The notes under the pieces: generated by a model | Database searches by the model: none | What the model was told of the DNA's origin: nothing | Seen by the model: the letters and a program-made list of their open reading frames with translations, nothing else | In this document: in pieces, positions 34,126 to 42,926 of the stretch | Layout of the letters: the number at the start of each line of letters is the position of its first letter | How positions within the stretch are numbered: position 1 is the first letter of the stretch | Translations under genes and position numbers: made by a program | NCBI RefSeq assembly: GCF_047228825.1 | Contig: NZ_JBFEGN010000008.1 | Coordinates: 24,587 to 88,586 of the forward strand | Direction: 5' to 3' | DNA from: Siminovitchia sp047228825 | GTDB taxonomy: Bacteria > Bacillota > Bacilli > Bacillales > Bacillaceae_C | Length of the DNA: 64,000 nt

Positions 34126-35475
34126 TTATTTGCCTATTTCTGTTGGATGCTCAAATTGATCCCTTGTACGGGTAGAAAATTCAGTGAATTTATCAGGTGC
34201 CAAAGATGCTTTTATCTTCATTGCAATATAGTAGACAATACCTGATAAAATTAAGGACTGGACAGCAGGCAAACCCATTGGCTTGACATACTGGGTCACA
34301 TATCCAATTGCCGTACCTGCAACCATTGCTATGGTAGCCATCCAATTCCAGCCGTCGATATCTTTCCATTTTTGATTTCTGATAAAAAAGAAATCCGTCA
34401 TCATGACGCCCGCTATGGCCGGATAAATTAAAGCGGTCATTAACAAAAAGTCTGTAAAGTAATCGAGAATTCCCAAGAGTGCAATAATTGTTGCGATAAT
34501 TGTCCCAATGAGTGTCAGGATTGCACGCCCTTTTCCGGAATTGATATTCATAATGTTGGAAAGCGCAAGCCCCATGCTATAATTATTGACTAATTGGCTG
34601 GTCCATGTTGCAAACCACAATATAAAAAATCCCCAAAATGGAAAGCCGAGATTCTGCATGACGACTACAATGTCAGCTTCTCCTACACCAACGGACATCA
34701 CTGCCCCTACATAAAACAGCGGAAAACCAACTGCTACAATACCCAAAGGGATTAAGAAATTGTCTTTTATAGTCGGCTTGGCATAACGTGTATAGTCTGA
34801 AGAGATTACCCATTGAGATACATTTGCACCGATTACTAAGGAAATTCCAGCCAGCAATGTCATTGTAGGTTCGGGGTTCCAAGAAGAAATTGTCTCCCAA
34901 CCTGTATTTCTCAAAGCGAAGTAAATTCCAAACCCAATCAATAACAATCCCGCTGGAACTGCAAAATAATCCGTCCATTTCATGGAGCTATATCCAATAA
35001 TTGACGGTATTGCAAATAAAAAGCCACAAACTATAGTGACCAACGCCCAAGCGCCCCATTGTGTTTCGTAATCAATTCCGAGCATGACCGAAATGGCATT
35101 GCCGGCAACTGCAGTCTGTAGAGCCCACCAGCCCATTGAAACAATAAAAATCGTCATGCCAACTATCAAGCGTGCTTGAGTGGATCCAAAGCTTGTACGG
35201 GCAATGACCGAGGAAGACCGTCCAGTTTTAGCCCCGATATATCCCTGTAAAAAGTTTCCTGCCCATTGGATTATCACCAGGCCTATTACTAATATCCAGA
35301 AAATCTTTCCAAGTCCAAAGCTACCCGCCAAAGCTGCCCCTATCATTAATACTGGTATCGTAAACTCAAGGCCTCCAAATATCATTGCCGGGGTCAGCCA
35401 ATGCTGCCGGGCGCTTTCAGGTATAGCCGACAAGGCTTCGTCTTTCATCATACTCCCTTTTGTTTGATCATTCAT
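34126..35475 (-). CDS. NCS1-family permease (cytosine/purine/hydantoin type)
   Basis: 449 residues, about 12 helices. Signatures: ARQHWLTPAMIFGGLEFTIPVL, SSVIARTSFGSTQARL, SMGWWALQTAVAGNA, WVISSDYTRYAK, MMTDFFFIRNQKWK. It belongs to the CodB/PurP-like group. The ATG at 35475 is preferred, since AAAGGGGGA lies upstream; the longer frame has no such site. It follows the cupin gene after 79 bases that contain a hairpin. It probably imports the substrate of the adjoining HyuA/HyuB enzyme. It is not a close copy of the permease at 5759-7090. Confidence 0.87.
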   Translation of the reverse strand: MNDQTKGSMMKDEALSAIPESARQHWLTPAMIFGGLEFTIPVLMIGAALAGSFGLGKIFWILVIGLVIIQWAGNFLQGYIGAKTGRSSSVIARTSFGSTQARLIVGMTIFIVSMGWWALQTAVAGNAISVMLGIDYETQWGAWALVTIVCGFLFAIPSIIGYSSMKWTDYFAVPAGLLLIGFGIYFALRNTGWETISSWNPEPTMTLLAGISLVIGANVSQWVISSDYTRYAKPTIKDNFLIPLGIVAVGFPLFYVGAVMSVGVGEADIVVVMQNLGFPFWGFFILWFATWTSQLVNNYSMGLALSNIMNINSGKGRAILTLIGTIIATIIALLGILDYFTDFLLMTALIYPAIAGVMMTDFFFIRNQKWKDIDGWNWMATIAMVAGTAIGYVTQYVKPMGLPAVQSLILSGIVYYIAMKIKASLAPDKFTEFSTRTRDQFEHPTEIGK

Positions 35476-35501
35476 GTTAAATCCCCCTTTTATATTCAGA
35501 A

Positions 35502-35543
35502 GGGACAGATACTCCAATTATTGAGATGATATTTATCTGTCCC
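35502..35543 (-). promoter_or_regulatory. Hairpin between cupin and permease genes
   Basis: GGGACAGATA and TATCTGTCCC arms (10 bp) with a 22-base loop, within the operon. On the minus strand it is followed by TTCTGAATAT, not a T-run. It may attenuate or process the transcript to set permease levels. Confidence 0.5.
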
Positions 35544-35554
35544 TTGTATGCTCA

Positions 35555-35881
35555 TTACTCCTTGATCAAACACCAGACTATTTCACATGGTTCATCTGAA
35601 TTATTTAGTGCCCAATGTGCCTCATTGGCAGGTATCAAAGTTGCTTGGCCAGCCTTAACCTGAAAGGGCTTGCCGCCGCTTTGCCCTTCTATCGCGCCCT
35701 TAATAATAAAAGAATACTCATCCTCTAAATGCAAAGACATGCCTTCTAGGGGAACTCTTTCACCTGGAGGAATGGTTACAAATCCAAATTGAATTTCAGC
35801 ATGACTCTCTTTTCTATGAAAAAATGTTTCTAGAATAGTCCCCTTTAGATGGTTATCCAACTTCCTATCTACAATTTCCAC
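35555..35881 (-). CDS. Cupin-domain protein
   Basis: 108 residues forming one cupin barrel: PPGERVPLEGMSLHLEDEYSFIIKGAIEGQ and KAGQATLIPANEAHWALNNSDEP. The two cupin motifs are recognisable but the usual His ligands are partly replaced (SLHLEDE keeps one His and acidic residues; EAHW keeps one). It starts with GTG. It follows HyuB by ten bases. Its function is unknown; a role as an isomerase or as a small binding protein in the hydantoinase pathway is possible. Confidence 0.8.
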   Translation of the reverse strand: MEIVDRKLDNHLKGTILETFFHRKESHAEIQFGFVTIPPGERVPLEGMSLHLEDEYSFIIKGAIEGQSGGKPFQVKAGQATLIPANEAHWALNNSDEPCEIVWCLIKE

Positions 35882-35891
35882 TTATTTCACC

Positions 35892-37628
35892 CTATTTCTT
35901 TCTAATACCTAATTCTTTGAAACTTTGATTTTCAAGGTCAACTTCTACACCATATATATTCCGGGCTTGTTCTACAGTTAAATATTCTCCTTTAACATCC
36001 CGGTAAACTTGGTCGGCAGGTCGTTGAAGCGGATCTCCATAGCCTCCACCCGTACCGGTAATCAGTTTTATGACGTCTCCCTTGTTTAAAGGATAACGGG
36101 GATAAACTCCAAAAGGGCCGTCAATTTCACCATTCGCTTTTTCAACATAAAACTGGTTGTTTGAACCATCTTGACCGCCTTTCATTCCCCAAGGCTTTGT
36201 CAGATTACGTCCAAAGGTAATGGTTGCAAATTGTCCGTCTGTCAACGCCCTGTATGAGCGAATCACGCCGGAACCGCCGACATACTTGCCGGAACCTGCC
36301 CCGTCGGATCGTAAACTATATTCATCCACTATAATTCCATAACGGGTTTCGGCTACTTCAACAGGAACATTGTATGTTTCACCGTCCGCTATGCAAAATT
36401 GTCCGGGTGCCCCATCCTGTCCTTCAGCAGCCCCCCAACCTCCAACAGATGGCTCAACAATAAGGAAAGGCGCATTTGTATCAGGGTGTTTACCTGTTAA
36501 AGTTACAGAGCAAACAGACAAGTGGTGACCGGCAGACAGCCGTTCCGGCAAATAAGGAGCCAATGCCCTCCAAATCAAATCCAAGCTTCCAAGCATGGTT
36601 TCAAAATAATTGGAAACCGGAACAGGCCGTTCTGCAGACATAATTGATTGTGGATCAACAATTACTTTCAATGGTCTAAAAACGCCGTCATTTACATCCT
36701 GTGACGGGTTTGTTATTGCAAGAAAAATAGCACGAACGGCTGAGACCAATCCAGTATAAGAACAATTGACTGTTCCCTGGACCTGTGGATGGCTTCCCCG
36801 AAAATCACAAATGAATTGATCATCCGTGATAGTTACCTTGACTTTTATAGGAAAAGGCCCGTTTCCTTTTCCATCCGTTTCGATGATATCTTCAGCCATA
36901 AAAGTCCCTTTTGGGAGATTGGCAAGTTCTTTTCGCGCCAAAACCTCACCGTGATCCAACAAATAATCTATTGCCGCCTGAATGACTTTACTCCCGTACT
37001 TTTCGCATAACTCCTTAACCCGTCTCTCCCCAGTTCTTAAAGCGGCAACCTGGGCCCACATATCACCGATTGATTCCCGAAACCGAACATTAGCTTCAAT
37101 CATGTCGACTATTCCCTGATTCACTTTTCCTTCATTAAACAGTTTTACACATGGAAACTGCAGGCCTTCCTGAAATATTTCATTTGCATCGTTTGTAAAT
37201 GAGCCGGGATCTTTTCCGCCTACATCCGTCCAGTGAGCTTTGTTTGCGGAAAAAGCCATTAACTTACCGTTATGGAAAATTGGCATGACCAGACCAACAT
37301 CCGACAGATGTGAACCACCACCCCTGTATGGATCATTAATAATGATGATATCTCCAGGCTTTAAATTCCCTTCTTCCCCAAATTTTTGGATAGTTTCTTT
37401 TACCATAAATGACAGCATTCCAATAAAGCCCGTTACACCATTTCCTTGTGTCAAAAGCTGACCCTTGGAATCCGTTAATCCGCTGGCATAATCTAGTACT
37501 TCATAAATAATTGGGCTCATAGCTGTGCGGGCAAGCGCATAAAACATTTCATCACCCGTGGCCAATAAGGAGTCTTTAACGATTTCTAATGTAAAAGGGT
37601 CTGTTATTTTTTGACTTGCATTAACCAT
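35892..37628 (-). CDS. Hydantoinase B / oxoprolinase family protein (HyuB)
   Basis: 578 residues, the B subunit of ATP-dependent N-methylhydantoinase/5-oxoprolinase enzymes. Typical blocks: TDPFTLEIVKDSLLATGDEMFYALARTAMSPIIYEVLDYASG, DPYRGGGSHLSDVG, ANKAHWTDVGGKDPGSF, EGLQFPCVKLF, CDFRGSHPQVQGTVNCSYT, RSDGAGSGKYVGGSGVIR, GTGGGYGDPLQRP near the end. It starts four bases after the HyuA stop codon. Together they would hydrolyse a cyclic amide ring (hydantoin, N-methylhydantoin or 5-oxoproline) with ATP. The exact ring is not readable from sequence. Confidence 0.92.
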   Translation of the reverse strand: MVNASQKITDPFTLEIVKDSLLATGDEMFYALARTAMSPIIYEVLDYASGLTDSKGQLLTQGNGVTGFIGMLSFMVKETIQKFGEEGNLKPGDIIIINDPYRGGGSHLSDVGLVMPIFHNGKLMAFSANKAHWTDVGGKDPGSFTNDANEIFQEGLQFPCVKLFNEGKVNQGIVDMIEANVRFRESIGDMWAQVAALRTGERRVKELCEKYGSKVIQAAIDYLLDHGEVLARKELANLPKGTFMAEDIIETDGKGNGPFPIKVKVTITDDQFICDFRGSHPQVQGTVNCSYTGLVSAVRAIFLAITNPSQDVNDGVFRPLKVIVDPQSIMSAERPVPVSNYFETMLGSLDLIWRALAPYLPERLSAGHHLSVCSVTLTGKHPDTNAPFLIVEPSVGGWGAAEGQDGAPGQFCIADGETYNVPVEVAETRYGIIVDEYSLRSDGAGSGKYVGGSGVIRSYRALTDGQFATITFGRNLTKPWGMKGGQDGSNNQFYVEKANGEIDGPFGVYPRYPLNKGDVIKLITGTGGGYGDPLQRPADQVYRDVKGEYLTVEQARNIYGVEVDLENQSFKELGIRKK

Positions 37629-37631
37629 AGA

Positions 37632-39674
37632 TTACTGCACCCCCGTATTTATTATGAGATTTCCATATGAGTCGGCATAAAGACTTTGATCTTCATATAT
37701 TACTGTAACAGCTGACTTTTCTTCTACGATGGCAGGACCTGCAACCAAATTATTGGTTGGTAAATTAGAACGATTATAAACTTTTGTGTCTATCCACCCT
37801 TTCTCTTCATAAAAGACAGGTCTAATTTCTTTTAACGCATCATCTACATTTCCATTTACTTCAACCTTCTTTAACTTGGGCTTCTCTACCTTACCAAATG
37901 CGGTTAAATGCAGACTTACTATTTCTGTTTTCGTATCTAATAGTTTAAAAGTGTAATTTTTCTCGTGTAATTCATGGAATTTATTGACAATCTTAGTAAT
38001 GTCTTTTTGATCCCAACGGCCAGAAGGGACCGGTACTTTAACAGTGTGCTCCTGTCCTACATACCGCATGTCAACATATCTAGCAAAAACTATATTACTT
38101 TGGTCTACACCTTGAGCCTTAAATTCTGCCATGGCATTGGTTTCAATTGCCTCCCATTTCCTCGATATTTCTTCTAGGTCAATATCATCCAATAAATTAA
38201 TGTAAGTTTGAATGTAATCCTGCCGAAGATCGGTCATTAGCATTCCCCAAGCGGAGAAAACTGGAGATGCCAATGGGATGACTACATTTTTTACTCCAAG
38301 TTCTTTAGCCAAGGCAGGAGCATGCATGGATCCTCCCCCTCCAAAAGCTACCAATGTAAATTCTCTTGGATTATAACCTTTTCTAATAGAAATTAGTTTA
38401 AGGGCATTTAGCATATTCGAATTTGCAATACGTATAATCCCTAGGGCAGCCTCCTCAACACTCATATTAAAATGATTAGCTATTCTTTCTTCAATTGCTT
38501 GTTTGACCTTTTTCATGTCTACCGGATAATCGAAATTCCTTGCAGATAGTCTTCCAATATATAAATTTGCGTCAGTAGTTGTGGGATCTGTTCCTCCTTG
38601 TCCATATGCAACAGGGCCTGGTAATGCACCAGCTGATTTTGGTCCGACTTTTAATGCACCAGCATCATCTATCCATGCAATGGATCCACCACCATTCCCA
38701 ATTTCGACTATATCGACGACAGGAGTTTTTATAGGATAACCAGCATTGACAGAATTTCTTTCAATGAAGTAATCAGTTGAAACTTTAACTTCTCCATTTT
38801 CAATCAGGGAGCATTTTGCAGTTGTTCCTCCTATGTCAAACGCAATAATATTTTTTTCACCTATTAATTCCCCGAGAACTGCGGCTCCAAATATTCCGGC
38901 AACAGGCCCTGATTCCACCATACTGATAGGAAGCTTTTTTGCCTTGTCAAAGGTTGATGTACCGCCGTTTGATTGCATAATATAGTTCTGACTCTGTGTT
39001 TGATTTTCTTTTAATTTATTTTCCAGACGGTTTATGTAACTTGCTGCAATGGGTTGTACGTATGCATTTAGTATGGTCGTATTGGTTCTTTCATATTCTC
39101 TCCATTCCTTAGTAGTTTCATAAGAAGCAATAACAGAAACTTCTTGCCACAGTTCCCTAATCAAAGATACTGTTTCTTTTTCATGAATTGGGTTTACATA
39201 AGAATGCAAATATGCAACTGCAATCGCTTCCACATTTTCTTTTTGAAAATACTTGACAGCCCGAACAATATCATCTTTGTTAAGAGGAGTTATTACTTCT
39301 CCCTTATAATTAAGCCTTTCTTCTACTTCCCTTCTAAGAGCCCTTTCTACGAAAGGTTTAGGCTTTTTATACCGAGTATTGAACAGATCTGGTCTGTTTC
39401 CTCTAGCTATTTCCAGTACGTCTCTGAATCCCTTTGTTGTAATAAGTCCGGTTTTTACCCCTTTTTTTTCTGTCAATGCATTGATGATTAGTGTAGTTCC
39501 ATGAATAAATGTTGAAATTGCTTCTTGATTTAACTCACTTTTCCTTATAACATCAATTACTCCTTCATCAAAATTTGGAGGTGTTGTATGACTTTTTGCT
39601 ACTCCGAATTCTCCTTCTTCGTTAATATAAACCAAGTCAGTAAAAGTTCCTCCAATATCTGTAGCAACACGCAT
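37632..39674 (-). CDS. Hydantoinase A / oxoprolinase family protein (HyuA)
   Basis: 680 residues, full-length A subunit with the ASKHA ATPase: RVATDIGGTFTDLVYI, FIHGTTLIINALTEKKG, TTKGFRDVLEIARGNRPD, MQSNGGTSTFDKAKKLPISMVESGPVAGIFGA (motif seen as SNGG and ESGPVAG), AFDIGGTTAKCSLI, GNGGGSIAWID, GPKSAGALPGPVAYGQGG, FGGGGSMHAPALA. It works with the HyuB gene directly downstream. The start has GAGGATGAGG upstream. A XRE-cupin regulator precedes it by 25 bases. Confidence 0.92.
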   Translation of the reverse strand: MRVATDIGGTFTDLVYINEEGEFGVAKSHTTPPNFDEGVIDVIRKSELNQEAISTFIHGTTLIINALTEKKGVKTGLITTKGFRDVLEIARGNRPDLFNTRYKKPKPFVERALRREVEERLNYKGEVITPLNKDDIVRAVKYFQKENVEAIAVAYLHSYVNPIHEKETVSLIRELWQEVSVIASYETTKEWREYERTNTTILNAYVQPIAASYINRLENKLKENQTQSQNYIMQSNGGTSTFDKAKKLPISMVESGPVAGIFGAAVLGELIGEKNIIAFDIGGTTAKCSLIENGEVKVSTDYFIERNSVNAGYPIKTPVVDIVEIGNGGGSIAWIDDAGALKVGPKSAGALPGPVAYGQGGTDPTTTDANLYIGRLSARNFDYPVDMKKVKQAIEERIANHFNMSVEEAALGIIRIANSNMLNALKLISIRKGYNPREFTLVAFGGGGSMHAPALAKELGVKNVVIPLASPVFSAWGMLMTDLRQDYIQTYINLLDDIDLEEISRKWEAIETNAMAEFKAQGVDQSNIVFARYVDMRYVGQEHTVKVPVPSGRWDQKDITKIVNKFHELHEKNYTFKLLDTKTEIVSLHLTAFGKVEKPKLKKVEVNGNVDDALKEIRPVFYEEKGWIDTKVYNRSNLPTNNLVAGPAIVEEKSAVTVIYEDQSLYADSYGNLIINTGVQ

Positions 39675-39699
39675 AATGACCTCATCCTCTCTATAGTTA

Positions 39700-40242
39700 C
39701 TAAAAAATTACAGGTGTTATGACACTTAATAGCGTTGAATGTCTGTCCAGAGGGTTTTCCCATTGATGCGGTTTTTCTGATGGAAAATGAATAGACTCAC
39801 CAGCATTTAGGAAATATTCTTTTCCGGCCACCTTGAATTTGATAGCGCCTTCCAAAATATAATAAAATTCTTCACCGGTATGGCTAAACAACTCTTTTCC
39901 TACATAATTTGGCCCTAGGGTTACCCTCATACACTCTAATTGTCTATCGATAAAGTCACCACTTAACCTTATATACTGAGTTTCCGAACCCTTGATCCCA
40001 ATTATCTTTTGATCTTCGTGTTTCACAGCATAATTATGGACATGTTCATCCTCGAAAAAATATGTCATTTTGACCCCAAGTGCATCAGCAATCTTTTTTA
40101 ATGAAGTAATTGCCAATGATGAGGCTCCCCTTTCCACTTGTGAAAGAAATCCTACCGAAAGGTCTGATTTAGCGCTCAGTTCTTTTAATGTCATCGCTTT
40201 ACTTAATCTAAGTTCCTTTACCTTAATTCCAATTTCCTCCAA
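39700..40242 (-). CDS. XRE-family regulator with C-terminal cupin domain
   Basis: About 180 residues: helix-turn-helix (VKELRLSKAMTLKELSAKSDLSVGFLSQVERGASSLAITSLKKIADAL) then cupin (FSHTGEEFYYILEGAIKFKVAGKEYFLNAGESIHFPSEKPHQWEN). This is the PuuR/SutR-like type that senses small metabolites. The TTG at 40242 is chosen, because it is ten bases after AAGGAGG, whereas the earlier in-frame TTG at 40251 is only one base away. It heads the HyuA/HyuB operon and likely represses it, perhaps through the palindrome at 40267-40281. A frameshifted paralogue lies at 21050-21590. Confidence 0.87.
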   Translation of the reverse strand: MEEIGIKVKELRLSKAMTLKELSAKSDLSVGFLSQVERGASSLAITSLKKIADALGVKMTYFFEDEHVHNYAVKHEDQKIIGIKGSETQYIRLSGDFIDRQLECMRVTLGPNYVGKELFSHTGEEFYYILEGAIKFKVAGKEYFLNAGESIHFPSEKPHQWENPLDRHSTLLSVITPVIF

Positions 40243-40266
40243 ACAATGCAAACCTCCTTCTTGATT

Positions 40267-40281
40267 TATAGTATTACTATA
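40267..40281. promoter_or_regulatory. Candidate operator TATAGT-ATT-ACTATA
   Basis: Perfect inverted repeat 25 bases upstream of the XRE-cupin start, in an AT-rich region that should hold its promoter (TTGAAC at about 40303-40308 on the minus strand). Confidence 0.45.
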
Positions 40282-40382
40282 ATGAATTTCATAATATCAT
40301 AATTTGTTCAAAATGCAATGGTTTTTTCAGAAAAATTAAAAGAAAAAAAGAGGGGGGGGAATTTAAATATTATTTATAATAA

Positions 40383-40634
40383 AACAAATACCGCATTTTC
40401 TTTATAAAGATAGCTTTCGTTAATGCATTAAGAGCCTCTGAACTTCGTTCATCTGATTTGAAAGATTTGAGTTATTTACCATACCGGAAATATTGCTTAT
40501 TTGAGGACCCTTTTTCGGAGTATGAAAAATCTCTAATATCAGAGGAAAAGGTACGGCGTGACTCGATAGGTTACAGACGTAGAGAGGAGAAACAGCTGGT
40601 ACAAAGAACCCCCAAAAAAAAGAAAAGGCGATAG
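40383..40634 (+). pseudogene. Open coding-like frame without start codon, unrecognised
   Basis: 84 codons, open from a TAA at 40380 to TAG at 40632-40634. The product would contain ALRASELRSSDLKDLSYLPY and EYEKSLISEEKVRRDSIGYR, then a very basic end. There is no ATG, and internal TTG codons have no ribosome binding site. The amino-acid pattern looks like real protein, so it may be a decayed gene. I do not recognise the family. Confidence 0.3.
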
Positions 40635-41061
40635 CCTGAGGAATTTCCTATAAACCAACCAAATTTAATGAGGGCTCTTGGGTTCGCAGACTAAACGTCC
40701 ATCCATTTAAGATCGAATTAGGTGTAGTAATAAGGACTCATAAAAAATATATAAAACAATGATGACCCGTTCCTCTTAATAGAGGAACGGGTCATAAATA
40801 TTGCCTCAGTGACTAAGATGATCTGACCCCCCAAATAATTTATGTGTACTGACAATAAACAAAAACACCGCACTTGATCCGTTTTGTTGTACCATAAAAT
40901 TTTCTTCTGTAGAGTTAATATGCAAAGATTCATAAGTTTATAAAGGCACTACGTTCCAATCGTTTCAGTGTTTTTTTTTTTGCCTTTAAAAAAAGCCGAT
41001 TTTCAATTCATAAAATAAATGTCTAGTCAAATTTCAAAAATACAAACTAAAATAGAATTAT
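40635..41061. other. Intergenic region with a long perfect hairpin
   Basis: The main feature is TGACCCGTTCCTC-TTAATA-GAGGAACGGGTCA (40763-40794), a 13-bp perfect stem, with no T-run directly after it on either strand. A minus-strand frame over 40718-40933 contains this hairpin and is not convincing. A T-rich stretch at 40967-40982 may end the regulator transcript from the right. Confidence 0.5.
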
Positions 41062-41982
41062 TTATTGCTCATATACAACTTCACCAGTCCTTGACACATC
41101 GTAGCCAAGAGATTGCAATTCTTCTTGAAACGAATGATTTTGTAAAATCGAAAGCACGTCGCTGATCAGTTTTTCATTGTCAATTGTTTTTAAGATGACA
41201 AGATCGTAGCTTTCCGTGACCAAGGGGATAAAATCAATATTCGCAACTTTGGCCGCCTGTTCAATGCCGACGCCGACATCGGATTTTCCATTTGCAATGC
41301 TGCTCGCCACACCGAAATGGCTGGTTTGAATTTCTTCATATCCATTTATTTGGTTTTTAGAAATCCCATTAAGCCGCAGCTGTTCGTCGAGCAGCACGCG
41401 GGCTCCGGCTCCCTTTTCGCGATTGATCAGCTTTAAGCCGGTCTTGGCCAAGTCCTTCCAATCGCGTATTTGGTAAGGGTTCCCCTTTGCAACAAACAGC
41501 CCGGCCCTGCGGCCAAGCAAGTGAATAACAATAAAAGATTGGCTGACAAGCAGCTTTCTTATGTAGGGAATATTATATTGAAGGGTATCGCCGTCGAGCA
41601 AATGCGTACTTACAATGTCCGCTTCTCCCAAATACATGGCAATCAAGCTGTCGAGGCTGCCCGCATAAGAACGCAGCGGACGGAATTTGTTTGTTTTTAA
41701 TTCTATCTGCCTTGCCAAAATATCGAGGCTGCTGTCCTGCCCGCTGATCACGATTTGACGAGTTGTTCCATTACCTTGATTTTCCAATTCTTCTCTCTGT
41801 AAAGATTTCACTTCCTGTCCCCGTAATTTATAATCCTCCAGCTCTTTTGCATCCACCCGCATTTGCCTTCCCACCCGGAAAGCCTTCAGTTCCCCTTTTT
41901 TGATCAAATCATAGACCGTCAATTTGGAGACTTTTAAAGCTTTCGCAATTTCTTCCGTTGTAAAAAATTCATTGTGTGCCAT
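41062..41982 (-). CDS. Excisionase-type HTH regulator with molybdate-binding-like domain
   Basis: 306 residues: N-terminal MerR/excisionase helix-turn-helix (FFTTEEIAKALKVSKLTVYDLIKKGELKAFRVGRQMRVDAKELEDYK) joined to a periplasmic-binding-protein-like domain (PBP_like: SYAGSLDSLIAMYLGEADIVSTHLLD, LINREKGAGARVLLDEQL, SSIANGKSDVGVGIEQAAK). These proteins are predicted molybdate- or tungstate-responsive regulators of mod genes. ATG 41982 has GAGGTG upstream; a GTG nine bases earlier overlaps that site. It diverges from modABC, with an AT-rich repeat region between. Confidence 0.88.
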   Translation of the reverse strand: MAHNEFFTTEEIAKALKVSKLTVYDLIKKGELKAFRVGRQMRVDAKELEDYKLRGQEVKSLQREELENQGNGTTRQIVISGQDSSLDILARQIELKTNKFRPLRSYAGSLDSLIAMYLGEADIVSTHLLDGDTLQYNIPYIRKLLVSQSFIVIHLLGRRAGLFVAKGNPYQIRDWKDLAKTGLKLINREKGAGARVLLDEQLRLNGISKNQINGYEEIQTSHFGVASSIANGKSDVGVGIEQAAKVANIDFIPLVTESYDLVILKTIDNEKLISDVLSILQNHSFQEELQSLGYDVSRTGEVVYEQ

Positions 41983-42043
41983 AAAAAACACCTCAATATA
42001 CGTAATAATTCTATTTTATCATTTACTTATATGTTCAAGCTAA

Positions 42044-42093
42044 ATATAATTAGATATAATTAATTATAAATAAATATAAATAGATATATTTTT
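42044..42093. promoter_or_regulatory. AT-rich ten-base periodic repeat upstream of modA
   Basis: Units starting at 42044, 42054, 42064, 42074 and 42084 read ATATAATTAG, ATATAATTAA, TTATAAATAA, ATATAAATAG, ATATATTTTT. The helical phasing suggests a binding site for the divergent regulator. It also contains the modA promoter region and precedes the ribosome binding site AGGGGG. Confidence 0.5.
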
Positions 42094-42105
42094 AGGGGGA
42101 TGTAG

Positions 42106-42903
42106 ATGAAAAAGTTTGGAATATTCATGTTGCTGATCGCTTCGTTGCTATTTGCAGGATGCAGCAGCAATAAAGCAAGCAACAATGTGGAAAAAGAAAA
42201 GACCGAGAAGAAAATACCGTTGACTGTTTCCGCAGCAGTCAGCCTGACAGATGCCCTGGAAGAAATGAAAGAAATTTATGAAAAAGACCATTCAGTAGAT
42301 TTAACTTTCAACTTGGGCGGCTCTGGTACATTGGCGCAGCAAATTCAACAAGGAGCTCCCGTGGATATTTTTATTTCTGCCAACCAAGAATGGATGGACA
42401 CATTGGAGGAAGATGGCCTTGTCAAAACATCAACAAGGAAAAATGTCACGGGCAATAAAATTGTATTGATCACAAGCGCTGACTCCAAAATCCATTATAA
42501 ATCACCCGATGAAATCTCTGTTGCAGATGTTGATCAAATCGCCATTGGCAATCCTGAAAGCGTTCCGGCAGGAAAATATACCAAAGAAATACTACATAAC
42601 TTGAATAAATGGGATGAGCTGGAAAAAGAGAAAAAACTCGTAATGGCGAAAGACGTACGCCAAGTGTTGACGTATGTGGAAACCGGAAATGCCGACATCG
42701 GATTTGTCTATGAGAGTGATGCGGTAACTTCCGATAAAATCAACATTTTAGCGACCGTCGACGAGTCGCTTCACGAGCCGATCATCTACCCGGGCGCCGT
42801 CCTGGCTAAAACAAAGCATGAAAAAGAAGCCAAAGAGTTCCTAACATTCCTGGAGACTGAAGAGGCACAAAACATTTTGGAAAAATACGGGTTTAAGAAA
42901 TAA
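42106..42903 (+). CDS. modA: Molybdate ABC transporter substrate-binding lipoprotein
   Basis: 265 residues with a lipoprotein signal peptide (FGIFMLLIASLLFAGCSS, lipid-modified Cys at about 19). The mature part has the ModA pattern: LTVSAAVSLTDALEEMKEIYE, FNLGGSGTLAQQIQQGAPVDIFISANQEWMD, DVRQVLTYVETGNADIGFVYESDA, and AKEFLTFLETEEAQNILEKYGF at the end. It captures molybdate or tungstate outside the membrane and delivers it to ModB. First gene of modABC. Confidence 0.95.
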   Translation: MKKFGIFMLLIASLLFAGCSSNKASNNVEKEKTEKKIPLTVSAAVSLTDALEEMKEIYEKDHSVDLTFNLGGSGTLAQQIQQGAPVDIFISANQEWMDTLEEDGLVKTSTRKNVTGNKIVLITSADSKIHYKSPDEISVADVDQIAIGNPESVPAGKYTKEILHNLNKWDELEKEKKLVMAKDVRQVLTYVETGNADIGFVYESDAVTSDKINILATVDESLHEPIIYPGAVLAKTKHEKEAKEFLTFLETEEAQNILEKYGFKK

Positions 42904-42926
42904 TTGCTGTAAGGTATGATGAATCC

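Noticed and set aside
40718..40933. 71-codon minus-strand frame
   Set aside because: It spans the 13-bp perfect hairpin, has poor composition and no ribosome binding site.
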